Below are positions 34,351 through 43,541 of a stretch of DNA of 64,000 bases, piece after piece. The notes under the pieces are model-generated. The model had not been told where the DNA came from. It did not search any database and saw only the letters and a program-made list of their open reading frames with translations. Numbering within the stretch: the first letter of the stretch is position 1; each line of letters begins with the position of its first letter. A program made the position numbers and the translations under genes. The stretch comes from Pseudomonas sp. RIT-562 (GTDB lineage: Bacteria > Pseudomonadota > Gammaproteobacteria > Pseudomonadales > Pseudomonadaceae). The stretch spans positions 186,001 to 250,000 of the forward strand of contig NZ_JAPJIV010000006.1 in the NCBI RefSeq assembly GCF_026241895.1, read 5' to 3'.

Positions 34351-34525
34351 GGAAGATTCTCGACTGTTCAACGGAAAGAACTTGTAGTTATAGATGACGA
34401 TTCATCCAGGGCGCGACCGAAAATTCGCGCCCGCGACTATTTTTTTCTTGCAAGAAAACTTACTTCGCCCAACCACGGTCTGAACACCGCAAATTGAGTG
34501 ATTTATCTCCAGAGGTTCTAAGCAG

Positions 34526-34786
34526 ATGGCAGCAGTACTTGTCGGTCAGTTCCATGCAAGAGACGCGGAAGGCCGCGTTTATTCGGTGCATGAGTTCCAG
34601 GAATCCACCCCGTCAGCAGACGGCCTCACCGGCTCCGTGCCTGTCACCACCTACAAGCTGGCCATCGGCGACCGGGTCAAAAAGCTCGATGACAACCAGT
34701 TCCTGCTGGTGCAGTCGGACGTGACCATCGTTCGCGAGCCGGATACCTACGTCGGTAAGTTGCCGGAAACGAACGTCGCCTCATAA
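34526..34786 (+). CDS. Conserved small protein, unknown function
   Basis: An 86-residue soluble protein, MAAVLVGQFHARDAEGRVYS..., with a beta-rich pattern (VTTYKLAIGDRVKKLDDNQF, then VTIVREP) and no signal or membrane segment. CAGAGG lies about 10 bases before the ATG. It stands alone between the divergent reductase and the LysR gene. It looks like a Pseudomonas housekeeping orphan; I recognise no family. Confidence 0.7.
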   Translation: MAAVLVGQFHARDAEGRVYSVHEFQESTPSADGLTGSVPVTTYKLAIGDRVKKLDDNQFLLVQSDVTIVREPDTYVGKLPETNVAS

Positions 34787-34874
34787 CCTGCCGTTATGAG
34801 CAGAAGTCAGATCGGCGGACATGGGTTAGGATTCAGCCACTGAATCCTTCATCTGCTGAACATGGACTTCACGC

Positions 34875-35768
34875 ATGCGTTTACGTCATATCGAAGTAAT
34901 CCAGGCGCTGTTGCAGACCGGTCATCTGGGCACCGCAGCCGAGTGGTTGCAGTTGCCGGTGGCCGAGGTGGAACGCACGCTGCGCGACGCTGAGGATCAG
35001 CTGGGTTTCATGCTGTTTTCCAGCGTGCGTGGTCGCCTGCAGGCCACGCGTGAGGCGCGGGAGTTGCAGGTTGAAATCGCCCACGTCTATGCAGCACTTG
35101 AGCCGGTCCAGCGTCTAGCCAGCAGCCTCAAGCAGTATCAGGCGCCTCCCCTGCGAATCATCTGCACCCCGCCCTTGGCGCACAAATTATTACCGCACAG
35201 CATTGCCGCCCTGCGCCGGCGTCATCCCGATGCACTCTGTTCGCTGTTAACTCAACCAACCCGTGACATCGTCAAGAGCCTGCTCCTGCGTGAAGCCGAC
35301 CTGGGCCTGAGCCTGCATGACCCGGGCCACGCCGATATTGCTTGCCAGGTGATCGCCCAGGGCAAAGTCCAGTTGCTGGCGCCCCATGGCTGGCTGCAAC
35401 CAAAGCAGAAATACATCTCGCTGCAGGACCTGGCAGGCCAGTCGATGGTCGGTCTGGAGGGGCATGATCCGCTGAGCCCGGCGCTGGAACACAAACTGCA
35501 CGCCCTGCGCCCGGCCCCGGTCATCCACACCCGGGTGCAGACGCACCAGATGATGCGCAGCATGGTCGAAGCCGGAGAAGGCCTGGCGCTGGTTGATCCG
35601 TTCACCGCCCTGGGCGCTAGGACTGCCGAACTGGATTGCTGCCCGTTGGCCCCGGCGGTGCCGATCAGCCTGTATGCCCTGCGCCTGGAAAAAGCCGAGC
35701 CCTCACCCGCCGCTCAGGCCCTGCTGGATATCATCACGGAACAAGCCGTGGCGATGTTGGCGAATTGA
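34875..35768 (+). CDS. LysR family transcriptional regulator
   Basis: A 297-residue regulator with an N-terminal winged helix-turn-helix (MRLRHIEVIQALLQTGHLGT, then LPVAEVERTLRDAEDQLGFM) and a two-lobed periplasmic-binding-like domain (about 92-297; PPLRIICTPPLAHKLLP, ADLGLSLHDP). The HTH departs from the canonical LysR pattern (the usual S-QPA/S-S is LQLPVAEVERTL), so it is a divergent member. Target genes are unknown; it overlaps the converging GNAT gene by 35 bases. Confidence 0.88.
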   Translation: MRLRHIEVIQALLQTGHLGTAAEWLQLPVAEVERTLRDAEDQLGFMLFSSVRGRLQATREARELQVEIAHVYAALEPVQRLASSLKQYQAPPLRIICTPPLAHKLLPHSIAALRRRHPDALCSLLTQPTRDIVKSLLLREADLGLSLHDPGHADIACQVIAQGKVQLLAPHGWLQPKQKYISLQDLAGQSMVGLEGHDPLSPALEHKLHALRPAPVIHTRVQTHQMMRSMVEAGEGLALVDPFTALGARTAELDCCPLAPAVPISLYALRLEKAEPSPAAQALLDIITEQAVAMLAN

Positions 35769-36348
35769 GCGGCATGACCAGCGGATCATCAAACAGTCGA
35801 TACCAGAACAGCGCGACTTCGGCAGTGTTGGGATCGATCCCGCGATAACGCAGGTAATCAATGCCACCCACTACGTACCCGCAGCGCTCGTAGAGTCGAC
35901 AGGCGCCGAGGTTGTTGTTCTGGGTTTCGAGCATGATGCCTGGCAGTTTCTTTTTCCGTGTCCAGAACTGCGCTATGTCCAGCAGCGCCTTGGCCACGCC
36001 GTGTCGACGGGCCGGTGCGTGCACCGCCAGTTCGTCGATATGGGCGAAGCCGTTCCAGTTGGTACTGACCACCAGATGGCCCACGGGCTCATCGTCCAGA
36101 TACGCCATAAACACCGCGCTGTCGGGGGCATCGCGAAAACTGCTGAACTCCTCGGGGTCTATTCCGTAGCACTTGCGATAGGGCGTGATCGGCGTCACGG
36201 GCCACTGTTCCACAGGTTTGCCGACCTCCGCGGCAACATAAGCGCTGACTTCGAAACTGAAATCGCTGCCCCAGATATAGGCGGCAAATCCATTGTCGGC
36301 GACTCGCACCGACAGCCCTGGGTATTTCGGATTCATAACCGGTTGCAT
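35734..36348 (-). CDS. GNAT family N-acetyltransferase
   Basis: About 204 residues. The GNAT core is recognisable: VFMAYLDDEPVGHLVVS (beta 4), HIDELAVHAPARRHGVAKAL (acetyl-CoA pyrophosphate loop R-R-H-G-V-A) and CRLYERCGYV near the C-terminus. The substrate is unknown. Starts at 36366, 36348 and 36336 are possible; I chose 36348 because GAGGA lies 10 bases before it, while the 36366 ATG overlaps the decarboxylase stop (ATGA). Its 3' end overlaps the LysR gene from the other strand. Confidence 0.82.
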   Translation of the reverse strand: MQPVMNPKYPGLSVRVADNGFAAYIWGSDFSFEVSAYVAAEVGKPVEQWPVTPITPYRKCYGIDPEEFSSFRDAPDSAVFMAYLDDEPVGHLVVSTNWNGFAHIDELAVHAPARRHGVAKALLDIAQFWTRKKKLPGIMLETQNNNLGACRLYERCGYVVGGIDYLRYRGIDPNTAEVALFWYRLFDDPLVMPLNSPTSPRLVP

Positions 36349-36362
36349 ACTGGGAAAGGTCC

Positions 36363-38618
36363 TCATTCCTTGATGCAATCGACGGTGTAATGCCGTCCAT
36401 TGCCCTCATCTTCGTGTTGCAAGCCATGCACATCGGCGACAAAGCCCGGAAAGCTGCTGTCGAATGTACGGGCAAATGCCAGGTAATCGATGATCGAGCG
36501 GGTGGCGTCGGTGAAACGCTCACCGGGCATGATCAACGGGATTCCTGGCGGATAGGGTACCAGCATCACGGCAGCGATCCGCCCATCCAGGGCATCGATC
36601 GACACCGCTTCAACGTCGCCGCGTACCAGGTGATCATAGGCGTCAGAAGGTTTCATGGCGACTTGTGGCAGGACCGTGTACATGCGCTTGAGGTGCTTGG
36701 CCGTGGCGTTGCTGCGGTAGCAGGCGTGCAGCTGGTCACACAAGTCACGCAGGCCCATGCCTCGATAGCGCCCGACATCCTCCTGCGCTACGCAGGGCAG
36801 GCAGCTCGCCAGGCTGACGTTGGCATCGTAGCTGCGTTTGAACTCGAGCAATTCAGTGAGCAAGGTGCTCCATTTGCCCTTGGTAATCCCCATGGAAAAC
36901 AGCACCAGGAATGAGTACAGACCGGTCTTTTCCACCACCAGGCCGCGTTCCCAAAGGAATTTGCTGACCACCGCCGCCGGAATTCCGCGCTCGCTCAAGG
37001 CGCCTCCCGCCGTGAGACCGGGCATTACCAGGGTCACCTTGATCGGGTCGAGCAACACGTAATCGTCGGTCACCCCACCAAAGCCGTGCCAGTCGGCGTC
37101 AGGCTGGAGCAACCAGTCCTGGGTGACCACCTGGTTGATGCCTTCCACCGAAGGCGGCTGCCAGATCGAAAACCACCAGTCATCGGCGGCAATGTGCTGG
37201 CGCAGGTTGGCCAGGGCGCGACGAAAGCTCAGGGCCTCGTCGAACATTTCCTGCAACAGCGAGCGCCCCGATGGCCCTTCCATCATTGCCGACGCCACAT
37301 CCAGCGAGGCGATGATGCTGTATTGCGGAGAAGTGGAGATATGCATCATGAAGGCTTCGTTGAAGCGATCGCGGTCCAGTTGGCGGGCGCCACCGTCCTG
37401 CACATGAATCATCGAGGCCTGGCTGAAGGCCGCCAGCAGCTTGTGCGTGGAATGGGTGGTGAACACCAGCGGGCTGTCTTCGCTGCGCGAAGTGCCCATG
37501 CCGTAGCGTCCGGCGAAGAACTCGTGGAAGGCCGCGTAGGCGTACCAGGCTTCGTCAAAATGCAACACTTCGACGCTGTTGCCCAGGCTCTGCTTGATCA
37601 GCTCAGCGTTGTAGCAAAGGCCGTCGTAGGTCGAATTGGTCACCACCGCCAGCTTGACCTTGGGCGGCCGGCCCTTGGTCAGGGGGCTGGCATCGATCTT
37701 CGCCTGGATCGCCTCGCGGCTGAATTCGCTGAGTGGAGTCGGGCCGATAATCCCCAACTCATTGCGTTCCGGGCACAGGTACAGAGGAATGGCACCGGTC
37801 ATGATGATCGAATGCAGCACCGACTTGTGGCAATTGCGGTCCACCAGCACCAGGTCATCCCGGGCGACCATTGAATGCCAGACGATCTTGTTGGCAGTGG
37901 AGGTGCCGTTGATGACAAAGAAAGTGTGATCGGCGCCAAAGTTACGCGCAGCGCGCGCCTCGGCTTCAGCCAGCGGGCCGGTGTGGTCCAGCAGGGAGCC
38001 CAGTTCGGGCACCGATACCGACAAGTCCGATCGAAGGGTATTTTCCCCGAAGAACTGATGAAACGCCTGCCCTACCGGGCTCTTGTGATAAGCCACGCCC
38101 CCGCCATGCCCGGGGGTGTGCCATGAATAATTGGAGTCGGCGGTATGCTGCACCAGCGCCTTGAAGAACGGCGGCAACAGGCCGTCGAGGTATTTGCGCG
38201 CGGCGCGGGCCACTTGGCGTGCCAGGAATGGCACGGTGTCTTCGAACAGATACAAAATGCCGCGGAGTTGATTGAGCTCGGCCATGGCATCGGCCGGGGC
38301 GTTTTCCAGGGTCACCTGTTCACCCAGGGCAAAGATCGGCAGATCCGGCGCACGAACCCGGGCGAGGCCGATCAATTCGGCCATATTCTGTAACAAATGC
38401 GAGTTGGCGCTGGCGTCTTCACTGGCGATCAACATGCAGGAAAGGCCGTGATGAGTCGAGGCGACCAGGCGCCCCTCGGTGTAGTCCATCGCCGAGACAA
38501 TGCTGAAGCCTTCCTGCTCCAGCTCCCGGGCAATGCCGCGCACGCGATCACCGGCGACGGTGTCCGCCTTGATGTCGCGATGGACAATCAATACCGGGAA
38601 TTTCAAGTCTTTATACAT
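36363..38618 (-). CDS. ldcA: Lysine/ornithine/arginine decarboxylase (LdcA-like)
   Basis: A 751-residue PLP decarboxylase of the fold-I Orn/Lys/Arg group: a receiver-like N-terminal wing domain (about 1-130), a PLP core with the Schiff-base lysine K393 in THSTHKLLAAFSQ, HFDEAWYAYAAFH just before it, and a C-terminal domain. Length equals the P. aeruginosa homologue, which lies beside dnaQ in that genome and was shown to decarboxylate lysine to cadaverine. Substrate choice here is by homology. It is followed immediately by the GNAT gene. Confidence 0.9.
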   Translation of the reverse strand: MYKDLKFPVLIVHRDIKADTVAGDRVRGIARELEQEGFSIVSAMDYTEGRLVASTHHGLSCMLIASEDASANSHLLQNMAELIGLARVRAPDLPIFALGEQVTLENAPADAMAELNQLRGILYLFEDTVPFLARQVARAARKYLDGLLPPFFKALVQHTADSNYSWHTPGHGGGVAYHKSPVGQAFHQFFGENTLRSDLSVSVPELGSLLDHTGPLAEAEARAARNFGADHTFFVINGTSTANKIVWHSMVARDDLVLVDRNCHKSVLHSIIMTGAIPLYLCPERNELGIIGPTPLSEFSREAIQAKIDASPLTKGRPPKVKLAVVTNSTYDGLCYNAELIKQSLGNSVEVLHFDEAWYAYAAFHEFFAGRYGMGTSRSEDSPLVFTTHSTHKLLAAFSQASMIHVQDGGARQLDRDRFNEAFMMHISTSPQYSIIASLDVASAMMEGPSGRSLLQEMFDEALSFRRALANLRQHIAADDWWFSIWQPPSVEGINQVVTQDWLLQPDADWHGFGGVTDDYVLLDPIKVTLVMPGLTAGGALSERGIPAAVVSKFLWERGLVVEKTGLYSFLVLFSMGITKGKWSTLLTELLEFKRSYDANVSLASCLPCVAQEDVGRYRGMGLRDLCDQLHACYRSNATAKHLKRMYTVLPQVAMKPSDAYDHLVRGDVEAVSIDALDGRIAAVMLVPYPPGIPLIMPGERFTDATRSIIDYLAFARTFDSSFPGFVADVHGLQHEDEGNGRHYTVDCIKE

Positions 38619-38745
38619 TGAGCCCAGAATCCTGAGGCGGCAGCCCTGGGTCTGCCAATCTCCTCAGGGTAGAGGGTTGGAGCGGATGTGGCGAGTGGGG
38701 ATGCCCTGAAATGGGTCATCGGGGGATGCGATGCACCGCGAAGAT

Positions 38746-38783
38746 CAAAAGATCGCAGCCTCGTTTGTCTCGACAGCTCCTAC
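38746..38783. repeat. Single REP half overlapping the dnaQ stop codon
   Basis: CAAAAGATCGCAGCC ... CGACAGCTCCTAC is the right arm of the palindrome family at 11695-11766, with a diverged middle. No left arm follows. Its last bases CTCCTAC contain the CTA that reads as the dnaQ stop TAG on the minus strand. Confidence 0.7.
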
Positions 38784-39538
38784 GCCGAAGCCTCAGCCTC
38801 AACCATCTGCTGCCATAACGACGGAGCCCCCGCCGCCTTGGCAATCGCTTCCAGCCGCGCAACATGCTGCGCCAGATCGTCCTCGCTGGCGCGGATGATC
38901 CGCGTGGGCTGGCGATCGGCGGGCAGACGGCGGATTTCGGTCGCCGAGTTATCCGCCCCTTCACCCGATCCATTGCCATCGGAAGCATTACCGGCCAGGG
39001 ACAGGCTGGTCTGGCCGCCGGTCATGGTCAGGTAGACGTCTGCCAGGATCTCGGAGTCGAGCAAGGCGCCGTGCAGCTCACGGCCCGAGTTGTCGACGCC
39101 ATAGCGCTTGCACAGGGCATCCAGGCTGTTGCGCTGCCCCGGGTGACGTTCCCGGGCCATCATCAGGGTGTCGAGGATCGAGCAGTGTTGCGTGATGTCT
39201 GCGCGATCGTGTTGGCCCATCAAGGCAAATTCGTTGTTGATGAAGCCAACGTCGAACGCCGCATTATGGATGATCAGCTGCGCGCCCTTGATGAACTCGA
39301 AGAATTCATCGGCCACTTCGTTGAAGCGCGGCTTGCCCACCAGGAATTCGTTGGTGATGCCGTGGACGCCAATGGCGCCTTCGTCACTCTCGCGATCAGG
39401 TTGCAGGTAGACATGAAAATGCCGGCCAGTGAGGCGCCGACCGAGCAACTCGACACAGCCGATCTCGATAATCCGGTGGCCATCGGTCACCGGCATGCCG
39501 GTGGTTTCGGTATCGAGTACAACGGATCTGGTGGCCAT
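38780..39538 (-). CDS. dnaQ: DNA polymerase III epsilon subunit (3'-5' proofreading exonuclease)
   Basis: A 252-residue DEDDh exonuclease. Exo I is LDTETTG (D9, E11), Exo II is HNAAFDVGF and Exo III is HGALLDSEILADVYL. The C-terminal part tethers the exonuclease to the polymerase alpha subunit. The ATG at 39538 matches the family start (MATRSVVLDTETTG). It follows rnhA on the same strand; in E. coli the two genes are divergent neighbours, while here they are co-directional, as in other Pseudomonas. The stop codon is within a REP. Confidence 0.96.
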   Translation of the reverse strand: MATRSVVLDTETTGMPVTDGHRIIEIGCVELLGRRLTGRHFHVYLQPDRESDEGAIGVHGITNEFLVGKPRFNEVADEFFEFIKGAQLIIHNAAFDVGFINNEFALMGQHDRADITQHCSILDTLMMARERHPGQRNSLDALCKRYGVDNSGRELHGALLDSEILADVYLTMTGGQTSLSLAGNASDGNGSGEGADNSATEIRRLPADRQPTRIIRASEDDLAQHVARLEAIAKAAGAPSLWQQMVEAEASA

Positions 39539-39596
39539 CAGTGCTCAGCTCTCAACGGGTCGATCTTGAAAAGGCGGCGATGTTAACACGCTCGCG

Positions 39597-40049
39597 TCAC
39601 GCCTGTTTGTAGCCGCGCACTTCATCCACGCCACGGTTGGCCAATTGGTCAGCACGTTCGTTACCGTGATGGCCGATGTGCCCACGCACCCATTTCCAGG
39701 TGACGTTGTGGCGATTGACCTGCTCATCGAGCAGCTTCCACAGGTCGGCGTTTTTTACCGGTTCTTTGGCTGCCGTCTTCCAGCCGCGCTTCTTCCAGTT
39801 GTCCATCCACTCGTTGATGCCCTTCATCACGTACTGCGAGTCAGTCACCAGCAGCACGTCGCAGGAGCGTTTCAATTCTTCGAGGCCGCGGATCGCCCCC
39901 ATCAACTCCATGCGATTGTTGGTGGTGTTGGCTTCGCCACCCCAGAGTTCTTTTTCCACGCCCTTGCACACCAGCAGTGCACCCCAGCCACCAGGGCCGG
40001 GGTTGCCCTTGCAGGCGCCGTCGGTGAAGAGTTCTACGCTATCGCTCAT
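39597..40049 (-). CDS. rnhA: Ribonuclease HI
   Basis: A 150-residue enzyme that cuts RNA in RNA-DNA hybrids. The catalytic residues fall at the E. coli positions: D10 in [12 protein letters not shown]48 in NNRMEL, D70 in VTDSQY, H124 and D134 in NERADQLAN. The family basic helix ([20 protein letters not shown]) is present. It is between the methyltransferase gene (90-base gap) and dnaQ (58-base gap). Confidence 0.97.
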   Translation of the reverse strand: MSDSVELFTDGACKGNPGPGGWGALLVCKGVEKELWGGEANTTNNRMELMGAIRGLEELKRSCDVLLVTDSQYVMKGINEWMDNWKKRGWKTAAKEPVKNADLWKLLDEQVNRHNVTWKWVRGHIGHHGNERADQLANRGVDEVRGYKQA

Positions 40050-40139
40050 GCCAACCTTTCCAGAAAATGCCGTAGCTCGCCGATCCGTGATCGACGATGC
40101 CCGAGGCCGGGTTAACCCGACCAGGAATAAAAGAGTGTA

Positions 40140-40898
40140 TTACGGTTCGATGCGGCGACGGTTGACCTTGGCCATCGGCAACGGAATCAGCTTGCCCATG
40201 GGTTCGCGGCGTTCCTGGCGCAGGGGGCGCAAACCGACCACGATCTTGCGTGCCACCAGTAAATAGAAGCCGCCACCGGACAGTTGCCAGTCACCGGCCT
40301 TGCGTTCCCAACCGGCCAGACGGTTCTGCCATGCCGGGGAAGCAAGCGGCGGACGATAGCACCCGAAGCGGCGTTTCTCCAGCGCGAAGCCCAGCAGGTT
40401 CAACCAGTCGCCGACTCGCGAGGGCGAAATGCAACGAGCCTTGCGCAAGCCGTCATGGGCGAACACATGCCGCAATCCCCAGGTGCTCCAGGGATTGATG
40501 CCGATGATCAGCAGGTGCCCGCCGGGGCGCACGCTGCTGGCGGCTTCACGCAACAGGCCATGGGGTGACAGGCAGAAATCCAGCCCATGCTGCAGCACCA
40601 CTACGTCGGCGGCGTGTTCACTCAAGGGCCAGGCCTGTTCCTCGCAGACGATCTCCACGCCAGGCAACGGCGCGCCAAGGCGCACATTGCGCTGCACCTG
40701 GGGCGCCGACGGAGGTGTTTCGGCGGACGGGCCGTAGTGCACCAGATAGCCACCGAAGAAGCGCCCCAGCTCGTCTTCGAGCATGCGCCGTTCTTCATCC
40801 AGGAGAAATTGCCCGATCGGACCGGACAGCCATTCACGGGCTGCGCTGATCAAATCCAGCCAGTCAGGATCGGCCTGAGCGAACGCTTTATCAGTCAT
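40140..40898 (-). CDS. Class I SAM-dependent methyltransferase
   Basis: A 252-residue protein with a methyltransferase-11-like domain: [45 protein letters not shown] (in part) corresponds to motif III-IV. Motif I is poorly conserved ([21 protein letters not shown]), as in a subgroup of proteobacterial neighbours of gloB and rnhA. Substrate unknown. The ATG at 40898 is preferred to 40910 because GGAGA is 5 bases before it. It is divergent from gloB. Confidence 0.85.
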   Translation of the reverse strand: MTDKAFAQADPDWLDLISAAREWLSGPIGQFLLDEERRMLEDELGRFFGGYLVHYGPSAETPPSAPQVQRNVRLGAPLPGVEIVCEEQAWPLSEHAADVVVLQHGLDFCLSPHGLLREAASSVRPGGHLLIIGINPWSTWGLRHVFAHDGLRKARCISPSRVGDWLNLLGFALEKRRFGCYRPPLASPAWQNRLAGWERKAGDWQLSGGGFYLLVARKIVVGLRPLRQERREPMGKLIPLPMAKVNRRRIEP

Positions 40899-40963
40899 TG
40901 CATTCTCCAACGCGCCAGGAAGTTCTAAGATGCGCCAATGTTTTCCGCTTGGCGAATCCGACG

Positions 40964-41731
40964 ATGATACAGATCAGTGCCCTGCCTGCCTTTACCGACA
41001 ACTACATCTGGTTGTTACAGGACCACAGCACCCAGCGCTGCGCCGTGGTCGATCCCGGAGACGCCGCGCCCGTGCAGGCCTGGCTTGCAGCCCATCCGGG
41101 CTGGGTGTTGAGTGACATCCTGATCACCCATCACCACCATGATCACGTCGGCGGCGTGGAGCTGCTCAAGAGCGCGACCGATGCGACCGTCTACGGCCCC
41201 GCCAGCGAACGCATCCCGGCGCGCGACGTGGCGCTCAAGGACAACGACAAAGTCAGCGTGCTGGGCTGGGAGTTCGATGTATTTGCCGTTCCGGGACACA
41301 CCCTGGGGCATATTGCGTTCTACCATCATGGCCTGCTGTTCTGCGGCGACACCCTGTTTGCTGCCGGCTGTGGGCGCCTGTTCGAGGGCACGCCAGAGCA
41401 AATGTATACCTCGCTGAACCGGCTTGCAGCCCTTCCCGAGGATACGCTGGTGTATTGCACTCACGAATACACCCTGAGCAATCTGCGCTTTGCGGTCGCG
41501 GTCGAGCCCGGCAATCCGCACATTGTCGAACGCCTGGGCAAAGTCACGCAAATGCGCGAAGCGGGGATCATGACGCTGCCTTCGACATTGGCCCTGGAAA
41601 AGCTCACCAACCCCTTCTTGCGTGCTAGCGAAACATCTATTAAAGAAAAAGTGGACGAACGGAGCGGCACCGATAACAGCAGTCCGAGTGCGGTCTTTGC
41701 TGCCTTGCGTGCCTGGAAAGACAAGTTCTAG
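40964..41731 (+). CDS. gloB: Hydroxyacylglutathione hydrolase (glyoxalase II)
   Basis: A 255-residue metallo-beta-lactamase-fold enzyme that hydrolyses S-lactoylglutathione to lactate and glutathione, completing methylglyoxal detoxification. Metal ligands are T55-H56-x-H58-x-D60-H61, the GHTLGH histidine, the [13 protein letters not shown] aspartate and the HEYT histidine. The length matches GloB. The ATG at 40964 gives the family start [16 protein letters not shown]. It is divergent from the methyltransferase. Confidence 0.96.
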   Translation: MIQISALPAFTDNYIWLLQDHSTQRCAVVDPGDAAPVQAWLAAHPGWVLSDILITHHHHDHVGGVELLKSATDATVYGPASERIPARDVALKDNDKVSVLGWEFDVFAVPGHTLGHIAFYHHGLLFCGDTLFAAGCGRLFEGTPEQMYTSLNRLAALPEDTLVYCTHEYTLSNLRFAVAVEPGNPHIVERLGKVTQMREAGIMTLPSTLALEKLTNPFLRASETSIKEKVDERSGTDNSSPSAVFAALRAWKDKF

Positions 41732-41765
41732 GGAGGCTACTGGGCGGTACAGGAATTCTGAATGG

Positions 41766-41794
41766 TTGACCTCGGGGGGTGCGCTTTCTAGAAT
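41766..41794 (+). promoter_or_regulatory. Sigma70-type promoter for mltD
   Basis: TTGACC (41766-41771) and TAGAAT (41789-41794) are exactly 17 bases apart, 36 bases before the mltD ATG. Each differs from consensus by one base. Confidence 0.65.
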
Positions 41795-41830
41795 CGCCCG
41801 ACATTTTTGCCCGGAACTTACTTCCAGCCA

Positions 41831-43264
41831 ATGTCGTCATCTATTCGTAAGTCCATCAATTCAGACGCATTGACCCGCCTGGCTCAAGCCATAGCGGTGG
41901 CTGTGTCCGCCACGCTGGCGGGCTGTTCAAGCCATGTGCCGCAGACCGAAGCGACACACACTCCCAACATCGCCGCGCGAGCCAAGCAGAAACCTGTCTG
42001 GCTCAGCGAAAAACCGGTTCCGCAAATTCCGCAGGATGTCTGGGAGCGCATGCGCCAGGGCTTCCAGTTGCAGGACAGCCTGGGCGTCAACCCGCGCATC
42101 GAGCAACAGCGCCTGTGGTTCGCCAGCAACCCGTCCTACCTTGAAAGCGCCGGTGAACGCGGCAGCCTGTACATTCATTACATCGTCGAACGCCTCGAAG
42201 AACGCAACATGCCGCTGGAATTGGCGCTGTTGCCGGTGATTGAAAGCTCCTACAACCCGATGGCCTACTCCCGGGCCCATGCGGTGGGGCTTTGGCAATT
42301 CATTCCGTCCACCGGGCGTTACTTCAACCTGCGTCAGAACCAGTTCTACGATGGCCGTCGCGATATCACCGCCTCGACCACTGCGGCGATGGACTACCTG
42401 ACCCGCCTGCATGACATGTTCAACGGTGACTGGCTGTTGGCTCTCGCGGCCTACAACGCCGGCGAAGGTACGGTCAGCCGGGCGATCGAGCGTAACGAAA
42501 AGCTTGGCTTGCCGACCGATTACTGGAACCTGCCACTGCCGGCGGAAACCCAGGCGTACGTGCCCAAGCTGCTCGCGCTGTCGCAAGTGGTGCTGGCGCC
42601 GGAGGCCTACGGGGTGAACCTCAGCCCGATCGCCAACGAACCGTATTTCAAGGTTGTCGAAATCAACCAGCGCATGGACCTGTCCAAAGTCGCTGCAGTA
42701 GCCAACATCGACGAAGACGAACTGTTCCAGCTCAACCCGGCATTCAAGCAGCGCACCACCACCCTCGATGGCCCTCAGCATTTGCTGGTGCCCACCTCGA
42801 AGGCGCAGCTGCTGACCACCAGTCTTTCGACCATGCGACCGGAAGAACTGATCAGCAAGCGGCCGCTCAAACCAGTATTCGAGGGCGCCAACAGCCCGGC
42901 GATTGCCGGCGCCAAGCGCTCCTACAGGGTCAAGCGCGGCGACAGCCTCGGCACCATCGCCAAGGCCAACAAGGTCGACGTCAAGGATCTGCAGCAGTGG
43001 AACAAGCTGACTGGCAAGAATCTGAAAGTCGGCCAGACGCTGGTGATGCAGGACACCAGCAAACGCAGCAGCGGGCGAGTCAACACGGTCGTTGCGGCCA
43101 ATAGCAAGAAGCAGCAGACCAAGTACAAGGTCAAGCAAGGGGACTCGCTGTATATGGTCGCCAAGCGCTTCAACGTCGAAATGCAGCACCTCAAGCGCTG
43201 GAATCCACGCCTGGGCCAAGCCCTCAAGCCCGGCCAGATGCTCACGGTCTACTCGCCGCACTAA
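41831..43264 (+). CDS. mltD: Membrane-bound lytic transglycosylase D
   Basis: A 477-residue lipoprotein that cleaves peptidoglycan glycan strands, leaving 1,6-anhydro-muramic ends. It has a lipobox LAGC (Cys32), a transglycosylase domain with the catalytic glutamate E138 in IESSYNPMAYS and the AVGLWQFIPSTGR signature, and two C-terminal LysM repeats (YRVKRGDSLGTIAKANKVD and YKVKQGDSLYMVAKRFNVE) that bind glycan. No strong ribosome site precedes the ATG, but the lipoprotein signal fixes the start. A terminator follows. Confidence 0.94.
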   Translation: MSSSIRKSINSDALTRLAQAIAVAVSATLAGCSSHVPQTEATHTPNIAARAKQKPVWLSEKPVPQIPQDVWERMRQGFQLQDSLGVNPRIEQQRLWFASNPSYLESAGERGSLYIHYIVERLEERNMPLELALLPVIESSYNPMAYSRAHAVGLWQFIPSTGRYFNLRQNQFYDGRRDITASTTAAMDYLTRLHDMFNGDWLLALAAYNAGEGTVSRAIERNEKLGLPTDYWNLPLPAETQAYVPKLLALSQVVLAPEAYGVNLSPIANEPYFKVVEINQRMDLSKVAAVANIDEDELFQLNPAFKQRTTTLDGPQHLLVPTSKAQLLTTSLSTMRPEELISKRPLKPVFEGANSPAIAGAKRSYRVKRGDSLGTIAKANKVDVKDLQQWNKLTGKNLKVGQTLVMQDTSKRSSGRVNTVVAANSKKQQTKYKVKQGDSLYMVAKRFNVEMQHLKRWNPRLGQALKPGQMLTVYSPH

Positions 43265-43293
43265 AAAAAGCCCCTGAATTCAGGGGCTTTTTT
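43263..43293 (+). terminator. Rho-independent terminator of mltD
   Basis: AGCCCCTGAATTCAGGGGCT is a perfect palindrome followed by T6 and preceded by A7, starting at the mltD stop. Confidence 0.92.
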
Positions 43294-43314
43294 ATTTCGA
43301 GAGAACACCTGCCG

Positions 43315-43422
43315 TGTAGCAGCTGGCGAAGCGTGGGAGCAAAGCTTGCTCGCGATTACGATGTGTCAGACACAATCAATATTGAATGCAGGACCCCAAT
43401 CGCGAGCAAGCTTTGCTCCCAC
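43315..43422. repeat. REPIN nested against a truncated composite repeat
   Basis: Positions 43315-43332 read TGTAGCAGCTGGCGAAGC, the left end of the composite repeat found around sbcDC. At the next base a complete REPIN starts (GTGGGAGCAAAGCTTGCTCG ... CGAGCAAGCTTTGCTCCCAC, 43333-43422). The rest of the composite repeat is absent. Confidence 0.85.
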
Positions 43423-43541
43423 GCATCAGCAGCACCGAGCGTTATGCGTAGAGTAGCCGAGTACCCCCATCTTTTTCCTGCCCAGACAAGCTGTTACTGT
43501 ACGGCCCATAAAGCCCAAGCCGCCTGGATCGGATCTCTGAC

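Noticed and set aside
36363..38618. Biosynthetic arginine decarboxylase SpeA
   Set aside because: The N-terminal wing domain, THSTHK lysine motif and neighbours fit the fold-I LdcA group; SpeA is of another fold.
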